Shown here: positions 53,463 through 64,000 of the stretch, in pieces
Layout of the letters: every line of letters begins with the position of its first letter
How positions within the stretch are numbered: the first letter of the stretch is position 1
Source: Epinephelus fuscoguttatus
Lineage: Eukaryota; Chordata; Actinopteri; Perciformes; Serranidae
Length of the DNA: 64,000 nt
NCBI RefSeq assembly: GCF_011397635.1
Contig: NC_064770.1
Location: forward strand, 34,744,598 to 34,808,597
Direction of reading: 5' to 3'
Position numbers and translations under genes: made by a program
Notes under the pieces: model-generated
What the model saw: only the letters and a program-made list of their open reading frames with translations
What the model was told of the DNA's origin: nothing
Database searches by the model: none

Positions 53463-54625
53463 ACACTGTTAAGAAAATTTCATTGTCTCACATTACCGCG
53501 GGCGACTGTTTGCCTGCAACAGCAAACAGTCATTAGCACTTACGAGGCTCCAATTGTCTGTCTCTTTGGTGAGATTACTGCTTTTGAACACGTGGAAAAA
53601 CAGATCTTCCTACAGTAGAAAGTATCACTCTCATGGCAACAAAAACAACCCTCTTCAATTACAGATTCTCATCCAGCCTGGAGAAGATATTCACATGTAA
53701 CCCTGAGCTGCAGAACTATATTTGGGCTTTAGATGTCTTTGAGATGGTGAGAAACTGCTGTCTTAGTGGAGATGGCTGCCATTACGAAGGTTTTCTGTTT
53801 TTAATCATGCTGTTTTTAGATGTTGGCAGCTATTTCTTAAGCTTTGTTTCTCCCCTGGGCTTTGCATTGCTTTGGAGCTTCAATAAACATTTTCCAGAGG
53901 ATTAAACAGTAATTGGGCAGAGGTCAGTTTTATTGGCATGGAACATGAAATAAAATGAAACTGTCTGTTCATGGCAAGTCATGTTAATTTGGATGATGAT
54001 ACTAAAAATGTTGGCGTCGTACGTTCCTGCAAACCACAAATATGTTACATTTGTATTGTTATACGTATCATATCAACATTTCTTTAGGAGCTGACTTTGT
54101 CATTGGGAGGTAGGAGGGAGGGTGGATGGGGTGTCACCTTGGTGAGATGCCTGTCAAGCTGCAGTTTCCAGTCATCGCTGTGTTTCCAGCTGCTTTTTAA
54201 CCACCAGATGTGGGTGTTAGTTTGCCACCCGTCGCTATTTTTTCCAGCAAGAATAGTGCCACAAAGAGTGCATTTTACTAGGATATTGCTGCTTTTCCAG
54301 CCAAGATTGTGCCCCCCAAACCATGGGACTGCCCATTGTTTGCCAAGAATTCTGGCGCCCCATTAGTCCAAAAGACTGAAAACCCATTTCTCTGATAGCC
54401 TGTTATCCCAAAATCAGACACCCATTGCTCCTAAGTTAGACTCTCACACTCTCACTGCAGTTAGACTACCCAATAATCAAAAGAAATGTTTGGATTGTAC
54501 ATTTCTGTAAACCATGGATATGTTAGATTTGTCAGCAATGCTGTGGTGAAGGTGTGGTTAGGCTGAGGCACAAAACCACTTGGTTAGAGATCATGTTTCA
54601 AATCAAATTCCAGTCTTTGCACTGA
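52050..54625. other. Intergenic DNA with a (CA)n microsatellite
   Basis: No gene is supported. (CA)n runs from about 53420 to 53459. Segments near 52560-52760 and 56740-56930 share phrases such as CTGACGTGACAAAATAAC and CTGGGTCAAAGTCCTGTGC, so both belong to one unclassified dispersed repeat. Confidence 0.5.
53420..53459. repeat. (CA)n microsatellite
   Basis: About 20 uninterrupted CA dinucleotides. This class is normally length-variable in fish. Confidence 0.95.
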
Positions 54626-54631
54626 AGGGTG

Positions 54632-55355
54632 CTTTCACACCTGCCCTGTTTGGTTCGGTTCAATTGAACTCAAGTTTGTTTGCCCCTTAAGTGAAGATCA
54701 TTTGGGCAGGTGTGAACACAGCAATCACACTCGTGTGCGCACCAAAGTAACCGGGCCGAGACCTTCTTGAAGAGGTGGTCTCAGTCCGGTTACAAACAAA
54801 CTCTGGTGCGGTTGGTTTGTGGTGAGAAGGTGTTCCGACCTGGATGTGAAGCAACTGCAGTCACATGACACATTGTTTGGGTTAAACATGAGCATGTTAC
54901 AGTCCTGGAGGATTATTAATGTGCACCTCCTCCTGTACTGCCTTAATATGCACATTCAGCACATCCAATGCATCAAAACATTGTTTTCTAGTTGGAGCCG
55001 CGCCTCGTTTTCAAACTGTATGGTTTGACTAAAATGAACAATGACAGCAATATAGTCCACGATGAGCAGCGCTAAAATCAACCTGCGTAGTTGTCCCTCC
55101 ATTGTGACATTAGAAAGTGTCACATTTATCTTGCAAGTGTACTCTTCTTCAACGTTTGCTTTACTTCCTGGATTTTTCCCACATGGAAATTCTGACCAAT
55201 CAAGAGCAGCTTTCTCACACAAGGCATTTGATCTGGTCCGCTTGTAAATGCTGCCGTGAGAACATGAACCAACTCTAGGCAATTATACAACTTTGGAACA
55301 ACATGAGTCCCTGATTCAGACCAAAGGAGACGACTCTATGTCTGAAAGCAGCCTG
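54632..55355 (-). mobile_element. DNA transposon with 108-codon ORF, copy 2
   Basis: The left end is GCTTTCACACCTGCCCTG and the right end, read inward, GGCTGCTTTCAGACATAG, an imperfect inverted pair. It matches the adsl intron copy at 25611-26330 over nearly its whole length. The 108-codon minus-strand ORF (55282-54956) differs from that of copy 1 at only two residues. It is followed by a second frame ([13 protein letters not shown], from about 54897). Confidence 0.75.
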
Positions 55356-55359
55356 AAAC

Positions 55360-57030
55360 ACCCATGTTTGGTGGCACAAGAGTTGCTGGAATAGCAGGGA
55401 TGGGTCAGTGAAAAACATCAGGGTTTCATGACTCAAATGCTGCCAGGAAATGCTGTGAAGGGTTGCTTGGTTTCGGATAATGGGCTGTTGGAGGAATGGG
55501 CTTTCGGTCCAATTGGACATTTTTTGGACTAATGTGGCTTCAGAATTTTGGGCTGTCAGAACAGTGGCACTGGACCCCAAACCTAACCGCAACATTGATG
55601 ACACATAACATTTCAAAGTATGTCCTATATAATGACGTACAAATGAAATGTATCCATTGGCTTGCAGGGATGTACAGTACCAACATTTTTTTTCTGGTGA
55701 CTGGGTTGACATAAAATGACTAAACTGACAATTAGTCAGACTGTATGACAGCGATCCAAGCCACCCTCTGAGGTCGTCAGATGACCAGTTGCCCACTCAC
55801 CATACCAGTTTAACAAAGCCAGCCTCAGACTTGAACACACTTCATAGGTCACCTCAGGCAAAAACCATGACACAATCAATAAGTCAGCATCAAGGTCAGA
55901 GAGACGAGATCAAGGTCACTCTCTAATTGTCCTAATTCCCACTCTCCATGCTAACCTTTTGCATAATGCCAGGCGAGCATGCCAGAGCCTTTCTCCCTCC
56001 TCTAATGTCCTGACCTTTTTGTCTTGTTGGAAGACTTCAGAGCGGGCAGAGGGGTATAGCTGGTGCGTCCCAACAGAAAATACATGCAGGGATTATGTAA
56101 GGGCTGTGACATTTTGGAGTGGGCTGTGACCTGCCCTGGTCCTTCACTGCTTTGAGGATCAGTCAGACGTTCTCTCAGACGGACCCCCGAGGTCGGCGCC
56201 ACTCGTGGGCTGAATTGATGTCTTGATGCAGCATCAGTAGTTCCAGGCTCATTCTATGTGGTGTGACACAACAAAGACGACATTATCAATGTCACATTGT
56301 ACCAAATATGTCAAATTGGCGATGCAGCGTTTTTTCATCCCTGTCCTTCTCCTCTGTGTTTTGCTTTTGCTTAATTTTATTTTTTTACTTTATCACTGTG
56401 CAGATAATCACATTAATCTACTAAAGTTTAAGACATGTACATACAAACAGGACTTGTGGTCCAGTATACAACTTAAAACTATCAGCACACACACACTGAG
56501 AATGGACTTTGCAGTAAAGTAGCAGACATCTGGTGTCCAATGGTTCAACTATTGTAATGGGACACATTTGCATAGTCATTGAATATAATGTAATTAAGCA
56601 AAAGACAAATTTTTCTGGAGACAATTTGACTTTTTGTCACACTCTGGCTCTGTGTCCTGATGCCCTCAGAATTTTTGTGAAGACTGAACTGAGTCAACGT
56701 GATCTCATCCGCACTCCTTTGCATTGTATCTTGAATCAGAGGGGGTCACGTGAGTCGACTCACATGACTAAGAAGAGGTTGGCGGTCAGGCAACATTACA
56801 GCTTGGTTAGGCTTCGGAAAAGAAAGTGGGTGAAGTTAGACTGACGTGACAAAATAACATAACATTAATTTTTAGTTTCCCATGGGGCATTAACACTGGT
56901 CTCCTGGGTCAAAGTCCTGTGCTTGTTGGACTCATCCGCCTCCCAAGAAAGTCTTTTGTGTTCTTAAATCTATGTGCGCTGCTCTAAATTTCTTATAATG
57001 ATGTGAATGGGTTTACATTGTAGTCTGGTA
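55360..57030. other. Intergenic DNA
   Basis: No gene is supported. The 173-codon minus-strand ORF at 55275-55796 starts outside the transposon and enters it; it shows no domain. The ORFs near 56256-56844 are AT-rich chance frames. Confidence 0.5.
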
Positions 57031-57033
57031 TGT

Positions 57034-57740
57034 TGTGTTCACACTGGGTGCAAATAAAACAAGTCACATGAGTGAATTACATGCAAGACAACGGAAAGAC
57101 GCGATCAGATGCAAATTCTTGCCGGGCGGTGTGATGGATGCGAAGGGCGCAATGTGAATATCGTGAAATACACGAGTTAAGCAGCGCAAATAAAGCGAGG
57201 AGCGAGATTTTGCGTCATATGCTTATTTGCAAGAGTTGACAAATCTGAACTTCAGCAAACAGTTAGCGACACTTTAGCCAATCAGCGTTAAAATCCTCTG
57301 GGGATGTATGATGCCGCGGACATACCAGCAGAAGTTCACTCATCGATTTAGTGATTTCGCGTGCACATGATGTGAGTTTTTCGCGTGTATGACGTGAGTC
57401 AACACGAAATATTCTAATGTAAAACTAGTGCAATAGAGCAATGAGCAACGTGCATTAAACACACAGCACTTTAGCACTTTTTCTTGCACTTTAGACGTCT
57501 CTGTATGTTTCTGTGTTGTGATTGTTAAATGTAGTCCATGTCTGTTTTATGTGATAGAACTGTCCCTGTGATGATGTTTTTATCTTGTCCTGTGAAGCAA
57601 TGAAATGTAGCACTGTGCCCAAGATGAATTTCCCTTAGGGGACAATAAAGTTTACCTTACCTTACCTTAATGTTCAAACTTGCGTGAGTAACATGACACG
57701 AAAATTTGCATCATGTTTGGCGTGAGCACAACATTTAACG
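57034..57740. mobile_element. Probable DNA transposon carrying a LINE 3' end
   Basis: TGTTGTGTTCACACTGGGTG near 57032 and the complement of the right side, ATGTTGTGCTCACGCCAAAC near 57735, are loosely inverted and both lead into GATGCAAATT-type words. Within it, about 57470-57665 is a plus-strand LINE end finishing GGACAATAAAGTTTACCTTA with TTACC repeats. The limits are approximate. Confidence 0.45.
57470..57665 (+). mobile_element. LINE 3' end with (TTACC) tail
   Basis: TTCCCTTAGGGGACAATAAA leads into TTACCTTACCTTACC. TTCCC...GGGGA before AATAAAG matches the reverse of the Rex1/L2-like end at about 10100 (CCCCAAGGGGAAATTC), so the two LINEs look related at their 3' ends. Non-coding. Confidence 0.7.
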
Positions 57741-60700
57741 TCCAGTGCGTCTCATACAGACGCTAGAGGGGGCTCCGGGCGTCATCATAGTAACGCCAAG
57801 GTGACTTTGATACCCTGGCAGTGAGACCAGACTGAACAGGGGTGTAGTTCTATTTGTCCAAAAACCGGAGTGCACCCATAATGCGTGAGTGTGCAAAGTT
57901 GTGGCTCATTTTTAAGGTCATGTAACAACTACAGTGTCAAGTTTACCTACAATCAACTATGAGTATAAAATGAAAGGATGCCTTTCCTCTTCACTAGTTA
58001 ATTTCAGCTAACAATAGACTGAGACACAATAATTTAATTCACTGTGCTGCTTAAAGGCAACTGCTGGCAGCTACTGGCAGGTTTTAAGGTGGAATTTTTT
58101 TTATGCATGTTACCCTATGCATGAGTTCATGGTGTCACCTTAAATATAAATGTGATAACTCTGACCAGTTCTTTTGTTTTTATTGTTACTCTTGCATGAC
58201 ATACTCTTCAGTGATGATTTGATCTTCAAGCAAAAAATGTTTACACATTTTAATCAGGTTATGCAAACTGCAAATATTCTATTTCCTCACTTAGAGAAAA
58301 GTCTGTGCTGTATCTTTAAAAGACATATGGCATGATAATCATTTAAGTTGCCATATTATTTAGTCAGCCTTTTTATTTTTAACTCTGGTCCGGACTCACA
58401 CAGCTGAGAATCAGTCTCAGTGATTACGAGGATTTTGTTTTCTGGGGTTTCAGTTCTCTGTGTTTTCCCTCCTGCTCCACACACCTGTCCTGAATCAGCC
58501 TCGTTAGTCCTTCCCTGCTCATCAGCTACCTCCTTGTTCTCCTGCCTAATCACCTCATTACCCTCACCTGAGCTTCTCCATCCTTCTCTCCACCTGCACT
58601 TCATCCCCTCGTCAGATCAGTTAGTATTTAAGTCCTCAGTCTGGGTTGGATCCCTGGTTTTGCTCTGCTATGATACATTTTACCTTTCCTGCAAGAACCT
58701 TGAATGAAAAGCTGTTTCTTCAAGTTGCAGTCTCCTGTGTTTGGTTCCACCTGCTCCACCCTCCCAGATGCTTTTCTGTTAAATAAACTATTGTCTTTTC
58801 TCAGCAGAAATGGTGACCATGGTGATTACACCGTACATAAAGCACACAGGCAGCATGTGTTTACATCCCTGTGATGGGAGGGAATATAGAAATAAAAGAA
58901 AGGAGACAACAAAATTAGGGATATTTGTTTATCAAAACATCATTTTATCTGTAGCAGGAGGAAAACACTAAAAATGTTCATTTACAGTCTGGAGATGCTC
59001 TTCATACTCTTCTATAGAGAAATATAATTGTTCTGGTCCTTCCTGTTGTTCCTGTTTTACCAGAATGATTTTTTTCATGTCTGCAACATATTCTACACAT
59101 GTAGACACTGAAGTTGTAGTGAAAGATGTCATGTTGCTGGTATGATGTCAGTATCACTCTCAACAGATCACTGTCTCCACTGTCCATTTTTTTTGCTGAG
59201 AGCCGTACACATCACAAATTAAAAATAGGCAAAGTCTCTCTTGTCTCTCGATGACATATCTGCAATATGTGTGCTATGTCCAACTGTGTATTTTTTTAAG
59301 GTGCCCGTGCTTATACAGTATGTTATGCTGGTTATTTAAAGGTACCACTTGTTTATAATTCCAATTATGTAGTTTCCTACGTGGATAATGCATAGTTATT
59401 ATAGTGACTGTTAAAAGGTACCCGACATGTATTTTTGTGTGCTGCTTCTTAAAGGAGCAGTGCATATATTTTCTGAAGTGTTTGTTTTGAAATTGCTGTG
59501 CAGAAATATGTTTGTTGTGAAGTTTGGTGAATATGTATGTATTTGCTCATTCATTAAACTTCGGAGTTGATGCCAGCAACGTTGTGTCCGCTTCATTTCT
59601 TTCTATCTCCTGTTACAGGTTTGTAACACTCATGTTGGTTGTGTGACCTGGTTGTGAGTCAAAGGAAGTTTATTTTGAAAAGATATTAGACATGTAATAA
59701 GCAGAAACGAAAGGGGCTTTCACACCTCTGCATGATGCCACCAGACATTTCAAAGAGGGGGACGGCGGCAGAGAGGAAGTGGTTTAAAGCACAAGCATTG
59801 ATTTTTGCTCTGCCGTGCTGAGTTAACTATGTCCCACTTTGGTGGTTGCCGCCTGCCTGACTAGTTGATTAATGAGCATTGAGGAGGCACAAAGAAAACA
59901 AGATGGAGGAGTCTGATGCTGTTGGTGTCTGAATACCTGAAGTTATCGTGCCAGCAACCCAGAACAGAAACTAGGTCGGGGATAACTTGTCTTCCAAACT
60001 TCAGATGACTGGTGAATTGCCCAAATATGTAGAAATCTTTTGTCTTGCTAAAATATAGCTTCAAGCTAGCTTGCACTTTTGCTAGTGTTCAACAAAGCAC
60101 CTGCTTGTCATGGCAGCTGTGCACTGTAGCAGCGGCAGGTGCCATTTAAAACCCTAAGCAGCGTTAAACATCCACAGCAGACGCTAGGGGGTATCTATAG
60201 TTTGAAATGTAAAGCCACTGACTGAGCTGCCATATCTGACGAGGTGGGAGTGAGAACAACTTGTGCAAAACAACTGTGTGTAGCACTCTTCTGTGTCATT
60301 CACGATGATAGGAATTATTAGTCTGTTGTGTGAACACAAGCAGATGTGCATTAACTGGCACCTCACCAGAGTTCTCAGATGAACCTGGCCGGGCCATGGG
60401 AAACTTGACGTCAAAGAAGTTCACCCTCCAAAATAAGTAACCTTTTTTTCCCCCTCCTCGCTGGTCTGGCCCGCATTTTCATATTTCACTGGTATTTCCG
60501 GATGGCTCCCACATTTGCAAAATAAAGGCCATCAGAGTAATCATTATAATGTCGAACAATAATAACTGGGGGAACTGAATGAAAGCTTGGAGAGGCTTGT
60601 TGACCTTTCAGAGCTAAACTGGTCCTGGCTTCTGTCTGTGCACTGCTGAGCCCATTGTGTTCCCAGACCTTATCATTGTGTTGCAGTTTCCTCTCCCTGC

Positions 60701-60870
60701 TGCGTGTGCGCACATGCATGTGAGCGTATGAGTTGATGCGCGTGCGAGGGTCCTGTCCTTGTGTATAAATGTGTGTGTGTTTGTGTTTTAGTGAAGCCGG
60801 CCGGCGTACAACAAAGGTACAGAGGCTTGAAGAGTGATACATGCTGTTTCACACTTACAGGCCCCCTCTG

Positions 60871-60923
<53 letters not shown>

Positions 60924-61480
60924 GACAGAGTTGCTGATTTCAGTGTTTGAATCGAAGTTTACGTTTTTTTTTTCAAGCGATTTGAGTTAACAGAATGCCT
61001 GAAAATCTGTACATCATTTGCTAAAAACATGGTAATTACCAAGGAAAGAAATCATCCTGTCGATCCTATTTTTTTTTCAGCTGTCATCGTCATTCTCAAA
61101 TGTTAACACAACAAATGTTGAAACTGACTAGTTTACACTTCTGCCTAAAAAGAGGCACAAACTGTCTGATGATACAGAATGTAGTTACCCAGCAAACACT
61201 GAGACGCTGAATGACTGTGGCTTGAAGGTCCAATCGAGGCGTCAAAAACAGGCACCTGTCTGTCAGCTGGCCGTCCTTCCTGAGCGTCCAAGGAACATTG
61301 ACGTACTACAAAATAATACTTCAAACTCTCCTGGGTGAAAGTCCTGTGCCCTCCCCATTCATTCACAACTTCCTGTATATTAAGTTAGTCGATCCTTCTA
61401 CTATGTCACCTGATTTCCTGGCAAAAAGCCCTGGCGGTGACCTCTCACACATGCGATCAAAGACAGCTTGGATAAAGACT
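57741..61480. other. Intergenic DNA with a (CA)n microsatellite
   Basis: No gene is supported. Positions 58380-58800 contain a T/C-rich, promoter-like stretch (AGTTAGTATTTAAGTCCTC) that could be a degenerate LTR. (CA)n lies near 60880-60918. ORFs at 60486-60842 and 60673-60918 are microsatellite-derived. Confidence 0.5.
60880..60918. repeat. (CA)n microsatellite
   Basis: About 19 CA dinucleotides followed by CGCACA. The minus-strand (GT)n yields a meaningless Cys-Val ORF. Confidence 0.95.
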
Positions 61481-61484
61481 TCCT

Positions 61485-62182
61485 GTACGTTCACACCAAC
61501 AGCGACCAGAGCTTCCAAAGTGGTGGAAGTCATTCATTTTAAATGAGAGCCCGGCGCCTTGGGCGCCTTGGGTGACCTGGTCGTCAGCCGTGCGTCTTGG
61601 GCAACCAAAGCGACCAGAGCAGCTACAGAGGAGAGTTAAAACTAGTTTAACTTTAGGGTAATGAGCTCTGACGCGGTTCAGCGACAACCAATCGGAATGC
61701 TGACGTGCTTCAGTGAAGTGGGTCCCAGAGAACAAGCCATGTAACTTTGGTTCCTACAGCACACTTGTTCCGACAATAGATATCGAGAAGTTGATTACTT
61801 GCGTTCGCGCCCACTCAGTCCTTTATAATGTGTCGCTGTTCGGTTACAGAGACCAAAATAAAAAGAATGAGGCTTGGTCTTCTTGCTTGGTTTGAATGGG
61901 ATGACGTACGTTTTCTGTTTTCATTAACCAAACATAACTTTCCGTAGGCCAGCTACTGTATGAGCTTTTTGACTGGACAACAGCAAGCAGCAACTACGCT
62001 GCTTTCAAGCCAGTAGTCCGCTTTGCAGCTCCTTTAAATTGACAAGCACGATCGAACACTCATGATGTTGATGTGATGATTCACGTGATAAGCAACTAGA
62101 GCGACCAAAGCTGCCACAAATATTTTTGACAGTCTGCTTCCGCGAGAGACTTTGCCTCTTTGGAAGCTTCTGTTGTGAACAC
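61485..62182. mobile_element. Possible MITE with GTTCACA...CTTCCAAAG ends
   Basis: GTTCACACCAACAGCGACCA and GAGCTTCCAAAG near 61489-61520 are answered by the complement of the segment near 62160-62182 (GTTCACAACAGAAGCTTCCA). AGCGACCAGAGC-type words recur inside. No clean target duplication was seen. Confidence 0.4.
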
Positions 62183-62196
62183 ACAGTTATAGCTTA

Positions 62197-62775
62197 TGGG
62201 GTGCCGTTTGTTAAATCTAAATCTAAATCTAAATATTAAATCTAAATCTAAATGTTAAATCTAAATGTTAGTAGTTATTATCATGCTAATGTATGTTCAA
62301 GTGTTCATTTCCCCCGATAAGTTGGTTTTAATTCGTTATTTGATTCTATAAACAGTCTGACCATCTCAAGCTTTTATTTTGGTACTTCCGGTGACCAGCA
62401 ATGTGAATTTGCATATTAGCTAAATATTTAGTTTCACCCAGAACATTTAGATTTAACATTTAACATTTAGATTTAGATTTAGCATTTAGATTTAGCATTT
62501 AACATTTAGATTTAGATTTAACATTTAGATTTAATATTTAGATTTAACATTTAGATTTAGATTTAATATTTAGATTTAACATTTAACATTTAGGTGCCAC
62601 ATTTAATATAAAGATTTAACTATTTAATATATTTCTAAGTTAACAAATATTGCTGTAAATGTGGTAAAAGGTGACGTTAAAAAATTAAAAAAAAATTTTA
62701 AACGTTGTTTGAAGCTAAATGTGGCAAAATGTTGATGTTATTTTCAGCATGAGCCACTTTACAAACGGCACCCCA
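62197..62775. mobile_element. Tc1/mariner-like MITE with inverted hexamer arrays
   Basis: TGGGGTGCCGTTTGT at 62197 is mirrored perfectly by ACAAACGGCACCCCA ending at 62775, with TA on both sides (62195-62196 and 62776-62777). A TA duplication is the Tc1/mariner mark. Inside, the left arm has repeats of AAATCT (about 62213-62270) and the right arm the complementary AGATTT with TTAACATTTAGATTT units (about 62445-62600), so a single strand could form a long hairpin. No ORF is present. Confidence 0.8.
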
Positions 62776-62777
62776 TA

Positions 62778-64000
62778 CTAGCTCTTACAAACAGTGATAC
62801 AAAAAAATAATTTACATGTAGATATACAAAAAAATGGCATAAACCTATTTTTTCTATTTCATAAATGAGCACTGAGTAACACAAGTCTTTGGACGTGGAG
62901 TGGAAATGAAAGTCAAAGATTCGAATCATCAGTTGACTGAGGTTCTTGAGGCTGAGCAATCATTTGTCACTCAGTGTGCAGTGTACTTCTGGGTACATCT
63001 CGTTCCTCAGATGTAGCTGCAGAGGGAGCGCTCCTCGCCTCAATGTTGCTGTAGAAAACCTTTGTCCTGTCAGACTCCAAGATAACAGTATCTTCTTTTT
63101 GTCTGCTTAGAAGTGGTGAATTTACAGCTCATGGCACCTTAATATGATGCAATCTCTGGCTTTTGTTTGATATCAAGCGTCTGCAAAAGTGTCCGTCGTT
63201 ACCATATTTAGCATTGTCTATAAGATGATGGTGTATGAAAAAATAACAGAAAAACATGCAGTTGCTTTTTTCGTAACAATAATATGATCAGTATTTCCTG
63301 AAACGTGAAAACAACATAACCATCTGGCCATCTAACTCATAACCATTTTGGGCCAGGGACAAACCATTACCATGTGACCAGTGTTTGCTGGGTAAGGTAG
63401 GAATTTGGCGTGAACAGCATTACTAATAGAGAAGTGACAGAACTTCTGCTCCATTGTTTTGCCGGTCCAGTCAGAGAGACGGAGGGGAAATGACACAAAG
63501 TTGAAGGTATCTGAAAAACATTTAAGATTCGATACTTCATTATTTGACATTAACATTTGGGTCTGCTCTCCCAGCCCGACCTGCTCTGCCACTGAATGCA
63601 AGTGCACAGAAAGCACACACACATACACGCACAGAGCTGGTCGATGTCACAGTGAGATCCAACAGTAAGAATTTTCTTCCCTCTGCATCACAGCTCAATC
63701 AGTGCTGTTACTAAACCCTACTGAAAAAAACTGAGTGTAACACTGAGGCTCATTCATAAAAGTTAATAGCTGATGAGAGCTGCAGTTATCAAAGTATTAC
63801 TACAAGTCAGGGGTGAGTGACGGATTCTGCTTCCACCAGTCTGTCCCTGATGCTAAGAAGAAAGAGAACCTCTGCCTCCACCTGTTGCCCCCCCTCCTCT
63901 TCCTCCCCCCTCCTCCTCGACCTTCTCCACTGACCGGTGTAGGAGCGAGATGTCCTATGATGTCACGCTCAGCTCTGTTCTCCCAGACAATACACCCACA
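62778..64000. other. Intergenic DNA at the window end
   Basis: No gene is supported. The last 200 bases become CT-rich with a GATGTCCTATGATGTCACGC segment (CRE-like TGATGTCAC), which might precede a gene beyond the window, but nothing coding is visible. Confidence 0.4.

Noticed and set aside
55275-55796. 173-codon minus-strand ORF near transposon copy 2
   Set aside because: It starts outside the element and enters its right end; no counterpart exists at copy 1 and no domain is visible.
60673-60918. Cys-Val-rich minus-strand ORF
   Set aside because: It is the translation of a (CA)n microsatellite.

Overview
The window reads as nuclear DNA of a ray-finned fish, probably a spiny-rayed (percomorph) teleost. 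The genes are split by GT-AG introns, the proteins match vertebrate families end to end, and the space between is packed with fish-type DNA transposons, non-LTR (LINE) retroelement ends, satellites and (CA)n microsatellites. All protein genes lie in the first 44 kb; the last 20 kb shows no gene I can support. The species was not identified, and all family calls come from reading the sequence, not from a search.

Layout. (1) About 1.2-4.15 kb, plus strand: atf4, the integrated-stress-response bZIP factor, with its two regulatory upstream ORFs intact (a 3-codon uORF1 and a spliced 62-codon uORF2 overlapping the main start by 83 nt). (2) 4.4-6.2 kb: a tandem array with a period near 245 bp. (3) 6.2-14 kb: intergenic, with LINE fragments and a nested transposon stack. 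(4) 16.2-22.0 kb, minus strand: a six-exon gene for a 483-residue protein with two AIG1/GIMAP-type GTPase domains. (5) 23.4-37.0 kb, plus strand: adsl (adenylosuccinate lyase), 12 coding exons, 481 residues; introns 1 and 11 hold hAT-like and THAP-bearing elements. (6) 38.06-43.73 kb, plus strand: tmem150b (DRAM/TMEM150 family), 6 exons, 234 residues; its last intron carries an 80-bp satellite split by a retroelement remnant. (7) 44-64 kb: gene-free, with several delimitable transposons, LINE 3' ends and two (CA)n tracts.

The GIMAP-like gene and adsl are arranged head to head about 1.4 kb apart; adsl and tmem150b are tandem. atf4 and ADSL also lie near each other on human chromosome 22q13, so the atf4-adsl neighbourhood is plausibly ancient synteny. 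The genes do not form one pathway: atf4 controls amino-acid and stress responses, adsl acts twice in purine synthesis, tmem150b belongs to an autophagy/ion-channel-linked membrane family, and the GIMAP-like protein belongs to a lymphoid-associated GTPase family.

The strongest unusual points are the exact retention of the atf4 uORF geometry, the apparent loss of the usual beta-TrCP degron from that Atf4, the divergent first GTPase domain of the GIMAP-like protein, and several transposons whose ends and target duplications can be read to the base, including nested ones and two (BED finger, THAP finger) retaining a recognisable DNA-binding exon.
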